DNA from: CAZUXY01 sp964624235
GTDB lineage: Bacteria; Spirochaetota; UBA4802; UBA5368
Length of the DNA stretch: 60,545 nt
Direction of reading: 5' to 3'
Assembly (NCBI GenBank): GCA_964624235.1
Contig: CAZUXY010000029.1
Span: forward strand, 1-60,545
Shown here piece after piece: positions 53,753-60,545 of the stretch. The notes beneath the pieces were generated by a model. It saw nothing but the letters and a program-made list of their open reading frames with translations, made no database searches and was not told the origin of the DNA. Every line of letters begins with the position of its first letter. The first letter of the stretch is position 1. A program made the translations under genes and the position numbers.

Positions 53753-55369
53753 ATGTCAGAAAAGATTAAACCCGAGGATATTACCGGCAGTATCGACCAT
53801 AATCCCTCCGGAAAGAACTGGATGGACATTAAAACGGAATTCCGCAAGGGAACCTATTGTTTCAGCGGCGTCGCCAAGCATGTACAGTACCTGGATCTTC
53901 CCAATCCCAGGGAATGGCAGCCCTATGAAGACGACTGGAAACTTCCTGATGACTGGAAAGAAACCATTATCAAGGGTTTCGAGGAACGACTGGATAAATA
54001 CCGTTCCCTGCGTCTGTTCATGGATATCTGTGTTAGGTGCGGTGCCTGCGCCGACAAATGTCATTATTTCATCGGCTCCGGCGATCCCAAGAATATGCCG
54101 GTGCTCCGTGCGGAGCTTATGAGGTCGGTCTATCGTAAACGCTTCACCACCGTCGGGAAATTTCTGGGTACCCTCGCCGGTGCAAGGGATCTTTCCGAAG
54201 AAGTGCTAAAAGAGTGGTTTTATTATTTTTACCAGTGTACGGAATGCCGACGATGTTCTGTTTACTGCCCTTACGGCATCGACACCGCGGAAATCACTAT
54301 GCTGGGTCGTGAATTGCTCAATCTCGTAGGTCTCAATATCAACTGGATCATCGAACCGGCGTCAAACTGTTTTCGGACAGGCAACCACCTGGGATTACAG
54401 CCCCATACCTTTAAAGATAACATCGAATTCGCGGTAGATGAAATAGAAGAGATTACCGGCATCCGAGTCAACCCGACCATCAACCGTAAAGGCGCCGAAG
54501 TGCTTTTCATCATACCTTCAGCCGATATCTTCGCTGATCCTCATATTTTCACCTTTTACGGATACCTGATGCTGTTTCATGAAATAGGCCTTGATTATAC
54601 CTTCAGCGCGTATGCCTCTGAAGGCGGCAACTTCGGTCTTTTCTTTTCGCATGAAATGGTAAAGCGTCTGAACGCCAAGATTTACGCTGAAGCAAAACGC
54701 CTGGGCGTTAAATGGATTATAGGTGGGGAATGCGGCCACATGTGGAGGGTAATGCATCAGTATATGGACACTCTCAACGGACCCGCGGATTTTCTTGAGG
54801 TTCCACGATCTCCAATGACCGGGACGGTATTCAACAACACCCGTTCCACGAAGATGGTCCATATCTGTGAATTCACCGCCGACCTGATTCATAACCAAAA
54901 ATTAAAATTGGACCCTGCCAGAAACGATAACTACAGGGTCACCTTCCACGATTCATGCAATCCCGCACGGGCAATGGGTCTTATAGAGGAACCACGCTAC
55001 ATTATCAGAAATTCCTGCAATCATTTCTTTGAAATGCCTGATAATACGATCCGTGAGCACACCTTCTGCTGCGGCAGCGGCGCGGGCCTGGGAACGGACG
55101 AAAATCTCGAGATGAGGATGCGGGGCGGTTTCCCGCGCGCCAATGCGGTTAAATATGTTCATGAGAAACACGGCGTCAATCAGCTTGCCTGTATTTGCGC
55201 CATAGACAAGGCAACCCTTCCCGCTCTTATGAACTACTGGGTAGGCGGTGTCGAAGTATGCGGTGTACACGAACTTCTCGGCAATGCGCTTGTAATGAAC
55301 GATGAGAAACCACGTACAACAAACCTGAGGAGTGAACCGATTCCCGGAGAGGTGACTGAAAATGTATGA
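53753..55369 (+). CDS. dsrK: DsrK, HdrD-like iron-sulfur subunit of DsrMKJOP
   Basis: The 538-residue cytoplasmic subunit has two ferredoxin-type clusters (C93-x2-C96-x2-C99-x3-C103 and C162-x2-C165-x2-C168-x3-C172). It also has the CCG domain of heterodisulfide reductases (HDSCNPARAMG, then FCCGSG). The last CxxC of the CCG motif reads C482-A-I-D485, so Asp replaces Cys, with an extra Cys480 nearby. It is thought to act on the DsrC trisulfide or disulfide. The end overlaps dsrJ by eight bases. Confidence 0.93.
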   Translation: MSEKIKPEDITGSIDHNPSGKNWMDIKTEFRKGTYCFSGVAKHVQYLDLPNPREWQPYEDDWKLPDDWKETIIKGFEERLDKYRSLRLFMDICVRCGACADKCHYFIGSGDPKNMPVLRAELMRSVYRKRFTTVGKFLGTLAGARDLSEEVLKEWFYYFYQCTECRRCSVYCPYGIDTAEITMLGRELLNLVGLNINWIIEPASNCFRTGNHLGLQPHTFKDNIEFAVDEIEEITGIRVNPTINRKGAEVLFIIPSADIFADPHIFTFYGYLMLFHEIGLDYTFSAYASEGGNFGLFFSHEMVKRLNAKIYAEAKRLGVKWIIGGECGHMWRVMHQYMDTLNGPADFLEVPRSPMTGTVFNNTRSTKMVHICEFTADLIHNQKLKLDPARNDNYRVTFHDSCNPARAMGLIEEPRYIIRNSCNHFFEMPDNTIREHTFCCGSGAGLGTDENLEMRMRGGFPRANAVKYVHEKHGVNQLACICAIDKATLPALMNYWVGGVEVCGVHELLGNALVMNDEKPRTTNLRSEPIPGEVTENV

Positions 55370-55748
55370 TAAAACGAAGGTGATACCCGGCATCATCATC
55401 TTTCTGGGAGTGATCAGCTTTCCACTATGGAACAGCGCCATCAGCGGCAAATCGGGACCCGTCCCCGATCCCAAACTCCCCAAAGACTACAAGGAATGTG
55501 TGAAAACCAGGGAATACATGAGGGATTATCACATGAAACTGGTGGACACCTGGCGTGATGAAGTCGTCCGTGAGGGGAAACGGGAGCCCGTTACCGTGGC
55601 AGGCGTACACTATAACAAGAGCCTGACCGGAACCTGCATGAAATGTCACGCGAGTAAGAAGAATTTCTGTGACCAGTGCCATAATTATCTAGGAATAGCA
55701 CCCTACTGCTGGGATTGTCACACTTTTCCCAAGGAGACTGAGAAATGA
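55362..55748 (+). CDS. dsrJ: DsrJ, periplasmic triheme cytochrome c
   Basis: The 128-residue protein has an uncleaved N-terminal membrane anchor (about 6-25) and three heme motifs: CMKCH 92-96, CDQCH 103-107 and CWDCH 116-120. Cys46 (KECVKT) with the following MRDYHMKL block matches the conserved region in which a Cys is an unusual heme ligand in Allochromatium DsrJ. It is the periplasmic redox end of the complex. The stop overlaps the dsrO start (ATGA). Confidence 0.93.
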   Translation: MYDKTKVIPGIIIFLGVISFPLWNSAISGKSGPVPDPKLPKDYKECVKTREYMRDYHMKLVDTWRDEVVREGKREPVTVAGVHYNKSLTGTCMKCHASKKNFCDQCHNYLGIAPYCWDCHTFPKETEK

Positions 55749-56524
55749 AATTTGACCGACGCGAATTACTGAAAAAGGCCGGGCTGGCGGGTCTTTCGAT
55801 AATCGGAGGTTCAGCCGTATATGAACTGGTTTCCTGGGAGAATGTGCTGGCGGAAACCGACTCCTCTACCGCGAAAAAAACACGCTGGGCCATGATTATC
55901 GATATGAAGAAATGCGCGAACGCAGAAGATTGTACCGAATGTATAGACGCCTGCCACAGGGTACACAACGTTCCGATGATCCCTGATCCCAAAAGAGAGA
56001 TTAAATGGATATGGAAAGAGAACTTTAAAAACGCGTTCCCTGAACTTGAAAACGATTACCTGCGGGCCGACCTGAAAAAACAGAAATTCATAGTTTTATG
56101 CAACCACTGTGAGAACCCTCCGTGCGTAAGGGTATGTCCCACTCAGGCAACCTGGAAGAGGAACGACGGGATCGTCATGATGGACATGCACCGCTGCATC
56201 GGTTGCCGTTATTGCATGGCCGCGTGTCCGTATGGTTCGCGAAGCTTCAACTGGATGGATCCCCGCAAGGTGCTGCCTGAAAAAAGCATCAATCCCGAGT
56301 TTCCCACCAGGACCAAGGGAGTGGTCGAGAAATGCGACCTGTGCGCTGAACGCATCGACCACGGCAAAATACCCGTTTGCGTGGAAAGCTGCAAAGAAAA
56401 AGCCCTGATATTCGGCAATCTGGCCGATCAGACTTCTGAAGTAAGAAAGGTCTTATCGGGCCGTTTTACCATTCGCCGCAAACCCGAACTCGGCACTCGT
56501 CCCGAAGTCTATTATTTAGTGTGA
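55745..56524 (+). CDS. dsrO: DsrO, Tat-exported iron-sulfur protein
   Basis: The 259-residue protein starts with a twin-arginine signal (DRRELLKKAG) and a hydrophobic stretch. Four [4Fe-4S] cysteine sets follow: CANAEDCTECIDACH, CNHCENPPCVRVCP, CIGCRYCMAACP and CDLCAERIDHG..C..C. It relays electrons in the periplasm between DsrJ and the membrane subunit DsrP. Confidence 0.93.
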   Translation: MKFDRRELLKKAGLAGLSIIGGSAVYELVSWENVLAETDSSTAKKTRWAMIIDMKKCANAEDCTECIDACHRVHNVPMIPDPKREIKWIWKENFKNAFPELENDYLRADLKKQKFIVLCNHCENPPCVRVCPTQATWKRNDGIVMMDMHRCIGCRYCMAACPYGSRSFNWMDPRKVLPEKSINPEFPTRTKGVVEKCDLCAERIDHGKIPVCVESCKEKALIFGNLADQTSEVRKVLSGRFTIRRKPELGTRPEVYYLV

Positions 56525-56531
56525 GGTTCTT

Positions 56532-57683
56532 ATGTTTGAAAAAACACTGACCGGAAGCAGGAAATACCGTGCTCTCCTCTTCATTTTAGTCATGCTCATA
56601 ATCCCCGGATTCTTCTTTTACCTTAAACAGTTGTCACAGGGCCTGGTGATTACCGGATTGAGCAGGGACGTCTCATGGGGACTGTATATCGCCCAGCTTA
56701 CATTCCTGGTCGGAGTAGCGGCATCCGCCGTCATGGTGGTGCTGCCCTATTATCTGCATGATTACAAGGCTTTCGGCAAGGTCACCATACTGGGTGAGTT
56801 TCTTGCGATCTCCGCCGTGCTCATGTGCATACTTTTTGTATTTGTCGATATGGGCCAGCCTTTCCGGGTGCTCAATATTTTCCTTCACCCGACGCCTAAC
56901 TCGATCATGTTCTGGGATACGGTGGTACTCTTCGGTTACATGGTGCTTAACATTATTATCGGATGGTCCACACTCCATGCGGAATACAAGGGCGTAACCC
57001 CTCCTGAATGGATAAAACCGTTGATATACCTTTCAATTCCATGGGCGGTCAGCATACACACCGTTACCGCGTTTCTTTATGCCGGCATACCCGGCCGGCA
57101 CCTGTGGCTTACCGCGATTATGGCGGCCCGTTTCCTTTCTTCCGCCTTCGCATCCGGCCCGTCGCTGCTAATCATCCTTTGTATGATAGTAAGAAAATAC
57201 ACGAAATTCGACCCGGGACGAGAAACCCTTCAATCCCTCGCCAAGATAGTCGCGTATGCCATGGCGATAAACATCTTTTTCATACTGCTTGAGGTTTTTA
57301 CCGCCTTTTACAGCGGTATCCCTTCCCATGCTCATTCTTTAGAATATCTGTTTTTCGGCCTGGACGGACACGGAAGCCTGGTTCCATGGATGCGGGTTTC
57401 CGTAGTGCTTGCGATAATCGCCCTGGTGTTGTTGATCAACCCCGCTTCGCGAAAGAATGAAATGCTGCTGCTCGTGGGCGCCGCATCGGTTTTTGCCTCC
57501 ACCTGGATCGATAAAGGTATGGGACTGGTGGTAGGCGGATTCATTCCGAATCCCTTTGAAAAAATAACCGAGTACCTGCCCACCATACCGGAAGTATTCA
57601 TTACTATTTCAATATGGGCGGTTGGATTCCTGGTGCTGACGCTCCTTTATAAGATTGCCGTAACGGTTAAAGAACAGTTGTGA
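56532..57683 (+). CDS. dsrP: DsrP, NrfD-family membrane subunit
   Basis: The 383-residue protein has about ten membrane helices and is of the NrfD/PsrC type, which lacks heme and binds quinone. The VDMGQPFRVLNIFLHP segment near residue 98 is characteristic. It links DsrO to the menaquinone pool. GAGG lies six bases before the ATG. It ends the first dsr operon; the next gene is 167 bases on, and I see no clear terminator between. Confidence 0.92.
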   Translation: MFEKTLTGSRKYRALLFILVMLIIPGFFFYLKQLSQGLVITGLSRDVSWGLYIAQLTFLVGVAASAVMVVLPYYLHDYKAFGKVTILGEFLAISAVLMCILFVFVDMGQPFRVLNIFLHPTPNSIMFWDTVVLFGYMVLNIIIGWSTLHAEYKGVTPPEWIKPLIYLSIPWAVSIHTVTAFLYAGIPGRHLWLTAIMAARFLSSAFASGPSLLIILCMIVRKYTKFDPGRETLQSLAKIVAYAMAINIFFILLEVFTAFYSGIPSHAHSLEYLFFGLDGHGSLVPWMRVSVVLAIIALVLLINPASRKNEMLLLVGAASVFASTWIDKGMGLVVGGFIPNPFEKITEYLPTIPEVFITISIWAVGFLVLTLLYKIAVTVKEQL

Positions 57684-57850
57684 CTTTATTTCAGCGGCCG
57701 AAAACTGGAATCAGCAGGATATGCAGCACACTATTTGTTTTTAAAAATTATTTGTGCTTTTTATAATTTTATAGTATATTAAAATTGTTAAATTTTGTTC
57801 ACCACAAGTAATTATTCGATAATAATCATTCCATTTTCAAGGAGGTACCT

Positions 57851-58777
57851 GTGTCAGGAATAGCATGGTTGGCAGTTATATATGGTGCCGTCATTGTTTT
57901 CGCGATTGTTGTCGTATATCGTACTATTTCAATAGTGAAACTTCCGGTGCATTTAAGATGGGAGCTGGCGCCGGTGCCGCATGAAAAAGGTAAAGCGCAT
58001 TACGGCGGTTCTTACCTCGAGGATTACGAATGGTGGACCAAGAAAAGGGAAACCTCGTTTATAGATTCAGTTCTTTACATGGCAAAAGAGATTTTTCTTT
58101 TAAAAGGCGTCTGGGAACACAACAGAAGTTTATGGCCGTTTTCATTTTCTTTTCACACCGGCATATACCTACTGGTATTCATGGTTTTCTTCCTTGGGGT
58201 CGCGGCTTTTTTCGACATACTCGGGCTTCCTTACGCGATAATTGATTTTTGTCTGGCCGTAGCTACCGCATGCGCCTATACAGGTTACTTCATAGGTGCG
58301 CTGGGATCCACAGGCCTGATAATCAAGAGGGCCGTTGATACAAAATACAAAAACTTCAATACTCCCTCAACCTATTTTAATCTCATCTTTCTTGCGATGG
58401 TGTTCACTACCGGCATATACTCGCTTTTCGCATCTGAGGATTTTTTTATGGAAATTATGTTCCTTCTGGGGTCCCTTCTGACGTTTGATACCGGTGTAAC
58501 GGTTTATTTCCCTTTATCGCTGCATGTAATTACCGCCCTCCTTTTTGTTATTTATCTTCCTTTTACCTATATGATACATTTCATCGCTAAATATTTCATG
58601 TACCATGATGTGAGATGGAATGACGAACCCATGAACCCAAAAACCGAAGCCAAGCTGTTGAAGCTGCTGAACCAGAAGGTGACATGGGCCGGTCCTCATG
58701 TAGAAGGAGGCGGGGAAAAAACCTGGATAGATTTAGCCAATGAGGAGATGAAAGATGACAAGAAACCCAACATTTAA
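57851..58777 (+). CDS. DsrM-like cytochrome b subunit, second copy
   Basis: The 308-residue protein is again of the NarI/DsrM type, with about five or six membrane helices and candidate heme histidines (FSFHTGIYLL near 100, SLHVITALL near 222, MIHFIAKYFMYHD near 244). The start is GTG with GGAGGT four bases upstream. It overlaps the following HdrD-like gene by 23 bases. The two form a minimal DsrMK-like quinone:thiol module; a Tmc-type complex is an alternative, but no tmcA cytochrome is visible. Confidence 0.85.
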   Translation: MSGIAWLAVIYGAVIVFAIVVVYRTISIVKLPVHLRWELAPVPHEKGKAHYGGSYLEDYEWWTKKRETSFIDSVLYMAKEIFLLKGVWEHNRSLWPFSFSFHTGIYLLVFMVFFLGVAAFFDILGLPYAIIDFCLAVATACAYTGYFIGALGSTGLIIKRAVDTKYKNFNTPSTYFNLIFLAMVFTTGIYSLFASEDFFMEIMFLLGSLLTFDTGVTVYFPLSLHVITALLFVIYLPFTYMIHFIAKYFMYHDVRWNDEPMNPKTEAKLLKLLNQKVTWAGPHVEGGGEKTWIDLANEEMKDDKKPNI

Positions 58778-60362
58778 GGATTTCACCAAAAAAGAGGATA
58801 CCTCACTTACAGAGATAAACATAGATGAATTAATGCCGTTGCCTCCTCCTTATGATAAGATTGAGGAACAACCGGGTTTTAAAAGGCTGGCTGAAGACGC
58901 AAAGGACCGCCTGGTATGTAATCTGGACGGCGTTGTGGCGTTAAGTCTTCCTAAACCGAAAACACCTGAAGAAGAGAAGATGTATGTAGACCAGTTTGTC
59001 GAAGGGTTGAAGAAAATCCTCAGCCGCGAAAACAACTGGACGTTTCTTCAGCCTTTGATGCTGTCGCTGGAATACTGCGCTAAATGCCAGACATGTTCGG
59101 ATTCCTGCGCCATCTACGAAGGCAGCGGAAACAATGAAATATACCGCCCCACTTACCGCTCTGAAGTATTCAGGCGTCTAATCAACAAATATGTCAAACC
59201 AGGACACCACCTTTTGAAAAAATTCAATTCCGGTGATATAGAACTCAACTGGGCGACTATTACACGTCTGTTCGAACTCAGTTACCGTTGTACCCTCTGC
59301 AGAAGGTGCGCCCAGTCATGCCCCATGGGTGTAGACAACGGCCTTATTACCCATGAACTTCGCAAAGTTTTCAGCCAGGAATTGGGATGGAACGCCCGTG
59401 AACTTCACGAAAAAGGCACGGTGCTCCAGCTCAAGGTCGGTTCCTCCACCGGAATGAGCGCTAAAGTTGTCAAAGACAATATGGATTTTATCGATGAAGA
59501 CTTCACTGAAGAAACCGGCATTGAAATCAAGTCCCCCTGGGATGTACAGGGTGCCGATATTTTGCTGATCCACAACGCCGGTGAGATTCTGTCCTGGCCG
59601 GAAAATCCTGCCGCGTTCACTCTGTTGCTGAATGCCGCGGGAATCAGCTGGACCATGTCATCCGACGATATTGCCTTTGATGGAGTGAATTACGGTCTTT
59701 TTTACGATGACGTACAGCTTGCGCGTATTGCCGTACGCCATGCTAAAATCGCGAAAAAACTGGGGGTAAAGAAGATAATCATGGGTGAATGCGGTCATGA
59801 GCACAAAGCCCTCATGACGATTGCCGACCGGGTGCTTACCGGTGATCTGAATATTCCGCGTGAAAGTTCACTGACCTATCTTGAAAACCTGGTTTTCAGC
59901 GGTAAAATCAAATTTGATCCCATGAAAAACAATTTTCCGGTAACCCTCCATGATCCCTGTAACATAGTACGAAATCTGGGGATTGTGGAACCGCAACGAC
60001 GTATACTCAGATATCTCTGCCCGCAGTTCAGGGAAATGACCCCTCACGGCGTTGATAATTACTGCTGCGGCGGAGGCAGCGGCTTCGCGGTTATGTCCCA
60101 GAATAATTTTAAAGACTGGAGGATTGCGGTAGCAGGTAGAAAAAAATTCAAACAGTTTCTCGACGCGTTCAGCGACCAGCCCGGACCTGAGGTGAAAAAA
60201 TATATATGCGCCCCCTGTTCGAACTGCAAGGGACAGATCAGGGACATGCTTGAGTATTACGGCGCCCCTGAAAAATCCGGTATGACCTACGGCGGTCTTG
60301 TTGAACTTATCGTTAATGCCATGGTCGACCTGAAAAAACCCTTTGTCAAATGGGGTGAATGA
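58755..60362 (+). CDS. DsrK/HdrD-like iron-sulfur protein, second copy
   Basis: The 535-residue protein has two ferredoxin-type clusters (C108-x2-C111-x2-C114-x3-C118, and CTLCRRCAQSCPMG near 180-193) and a CCG domain (HDPCNIVRNLG, YCCGGGSG). The final CxxC is complete here (C488-x2-C491), unlike the first DsrK. It should receive electrons from the DsrM-like partner and act on a thiol or disulfide substrate. GAGG precedes the ATG. A terminator follows. Confidence 0.87.
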   Translation: MTRNPTFKDFTKKEDTSLTEINIDELMPLPPPYDKIEEQPGFKRLAEDAKDRLVCNLDGVVALSLPKPKTPEEEKMYVDQFVEGLKKILSRENNWTFLQPLMLSLEYCAKCQTCSDSCAIYEGSGNNEIYRPTYRSEVFRRLINKYVKPGHHLLKKFNSGDIELNWATITRLFELSYRCTLCRRCAQSCPMGVDNGLITHELRKVFSQELGWNARELHEKGTVLQLKVGSSTGMSAKVVKDNMDFIDEDFTEETGIEIKSPWDVQGADILLIHNAGEILSWPENPAAFTLLLNAAGISWTMSSDDIAFDGVNYGLFYDDVQLARIAVRHAKIAKKLGVKKIIMGECGHEHKALMTIADRVLTGDLNIPRESSLTYLENLVFSGKIKFDPMKNNFPVTLHDPCNIVRNLGIVEPQRRILRYLCPQFREMTPHGVDNYCCGGGSGFAVMSQNNFKDWRIAVAGRKKFKQFLDAFSDQPGPEVKKYICAPCSNCKGQIRDMLEYYGAPEKSGMTYGGLVELIVNAMVDLKKPFVKWGE

Positions 60363-60375
60363 TTGAAAACAGAAA

Positions 60376-60411
60376 CGGCGGGATTTTCTTAATCAATCCC
60401 GTCGCTTCACT
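60376..60411 (+). terminator. Terminator after the second dsrMK pair
   Basis: A 10-bp stem with one G-U pair (60376-60385 with 60395-60404) and a 9-base loop lies 14 bases after the stop. The T tail is weak. Confidence 0.6.
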
Positions 60412-60545
60412 ATTCTTTATAACATTACCCTCTCTCGATTTCTGCCTATTAACATCATTCCCTTTAAGCTTTCTACGGAGTACCAATACGAATATTATAA
60501 AATATCTTACATTTATAAATATTTTTAAATATTTTTATAATGGTA

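Noticed and set aside
1..60545. tRNA, rRNA, CRISPR arrays and insertion sequences
   Set aside because: I scanned the intergenic stretches by eye for T-loop motifs, regularly spaced repeats and transposase genes and found none; a covariance-model scan would be decisive.

Overview
This window comes from a diderm, probably anaerobic bacterium of moderate G+C content. The evidence is an RND pump with a TolC-type outer membrane protein, signal-peptide proteins and a lipoprotein, a DsrMKJOP redox complex, a bidirectional NAD-linked [NiFe] hydrogenase, tungstate import and a selenocysteine peroxiredoxin. This mix is common in Desulfobacterota, Nitrospirota and related sulfur-cycling lineages. The multi-membrane-span Cache chemoreceptors also recall spirochaetes. 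I cannot fix the phylum from the sequence. I see no rRNA, tRNA, CRISPR array or transposase gene. One 26-base run of N interrupts a gene near 17.1 kb.

Layout. 0.2-6.8 kb: small signalling and envelope genes, including a stand-alone MshEN-like protein, a MORN-repeat protein, a hexapeptide acyltransferase, a PilZ protein, a coiled-coil protein, ComFB, a PrsW-type membrane protease, a DUF401 permease and a metallo-beta-lactamase-fold hydrolase. Three of these belong to families known to bind c-di-GMP. 6.8-11.3 kb: a TolC plus RND efflux pair without an adaptor gene. 11.6-16.3 kb: a glycerate-type glycosyltransferase, an unknown protein with hints of an ATPase fold, and the tungstate transporter tupABC. 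16.6-23 kb: a CrtI-like flavoenzyme with an SDR partner, a lipoprotein/hydrolase pair, and a sodium:solute symporter preceded by its 56-residue accessory protein. 23-31 kb: a cold-shock protein, three small unknown genes, an enoyl-CoA hydratase-like gene divergent from a serine-palmitoyltransferase-like gene across a tandem palindromic operator, an HD-GYP response regulator, and a MATE/DUF2156 pair.

31-37.5 kb: the peroxiredoxin with an in-frame UGA at the catalytic position, then hoxFUYH with its maturation protease and a lone receiver protein on the minus strand. 37.8-45.5 kb: a B12-binding radical SAM enzyme, a DUF2889 protein, and two chemoreceptors whose last 1290 bp (HAMP and signalling half) appear identical while their sensor halves have diverged. 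45.9-50.2 kb: an acyl-CoA ligase, a GT81-like glycosyltransferase and an MFS transporter. 50.3-60.4 kb: a sulfur/energy block consisting of a CoA-disulfide reductase fused to rhodanese, an RsbRD_N protein, dsrMKJOP, and a second dsrMK pair.

Working together, the hydrogenase can exchange electrons between H2 and NAD(H). DsrMKJOP and DsrMK2 can couple the quinone pool and periplasmic cytochromes to cytoplasmic thiol/disulfide chemistry. The CoA-disulfide reductase-rhodanese can handle persulfide sulfur. The selenoperoxiredoxin is a plausible defence against peroxide. The catalytic dsrAB and dsrC genes are not in this window, so the direction of sulfur metabolism cannot be read from it.
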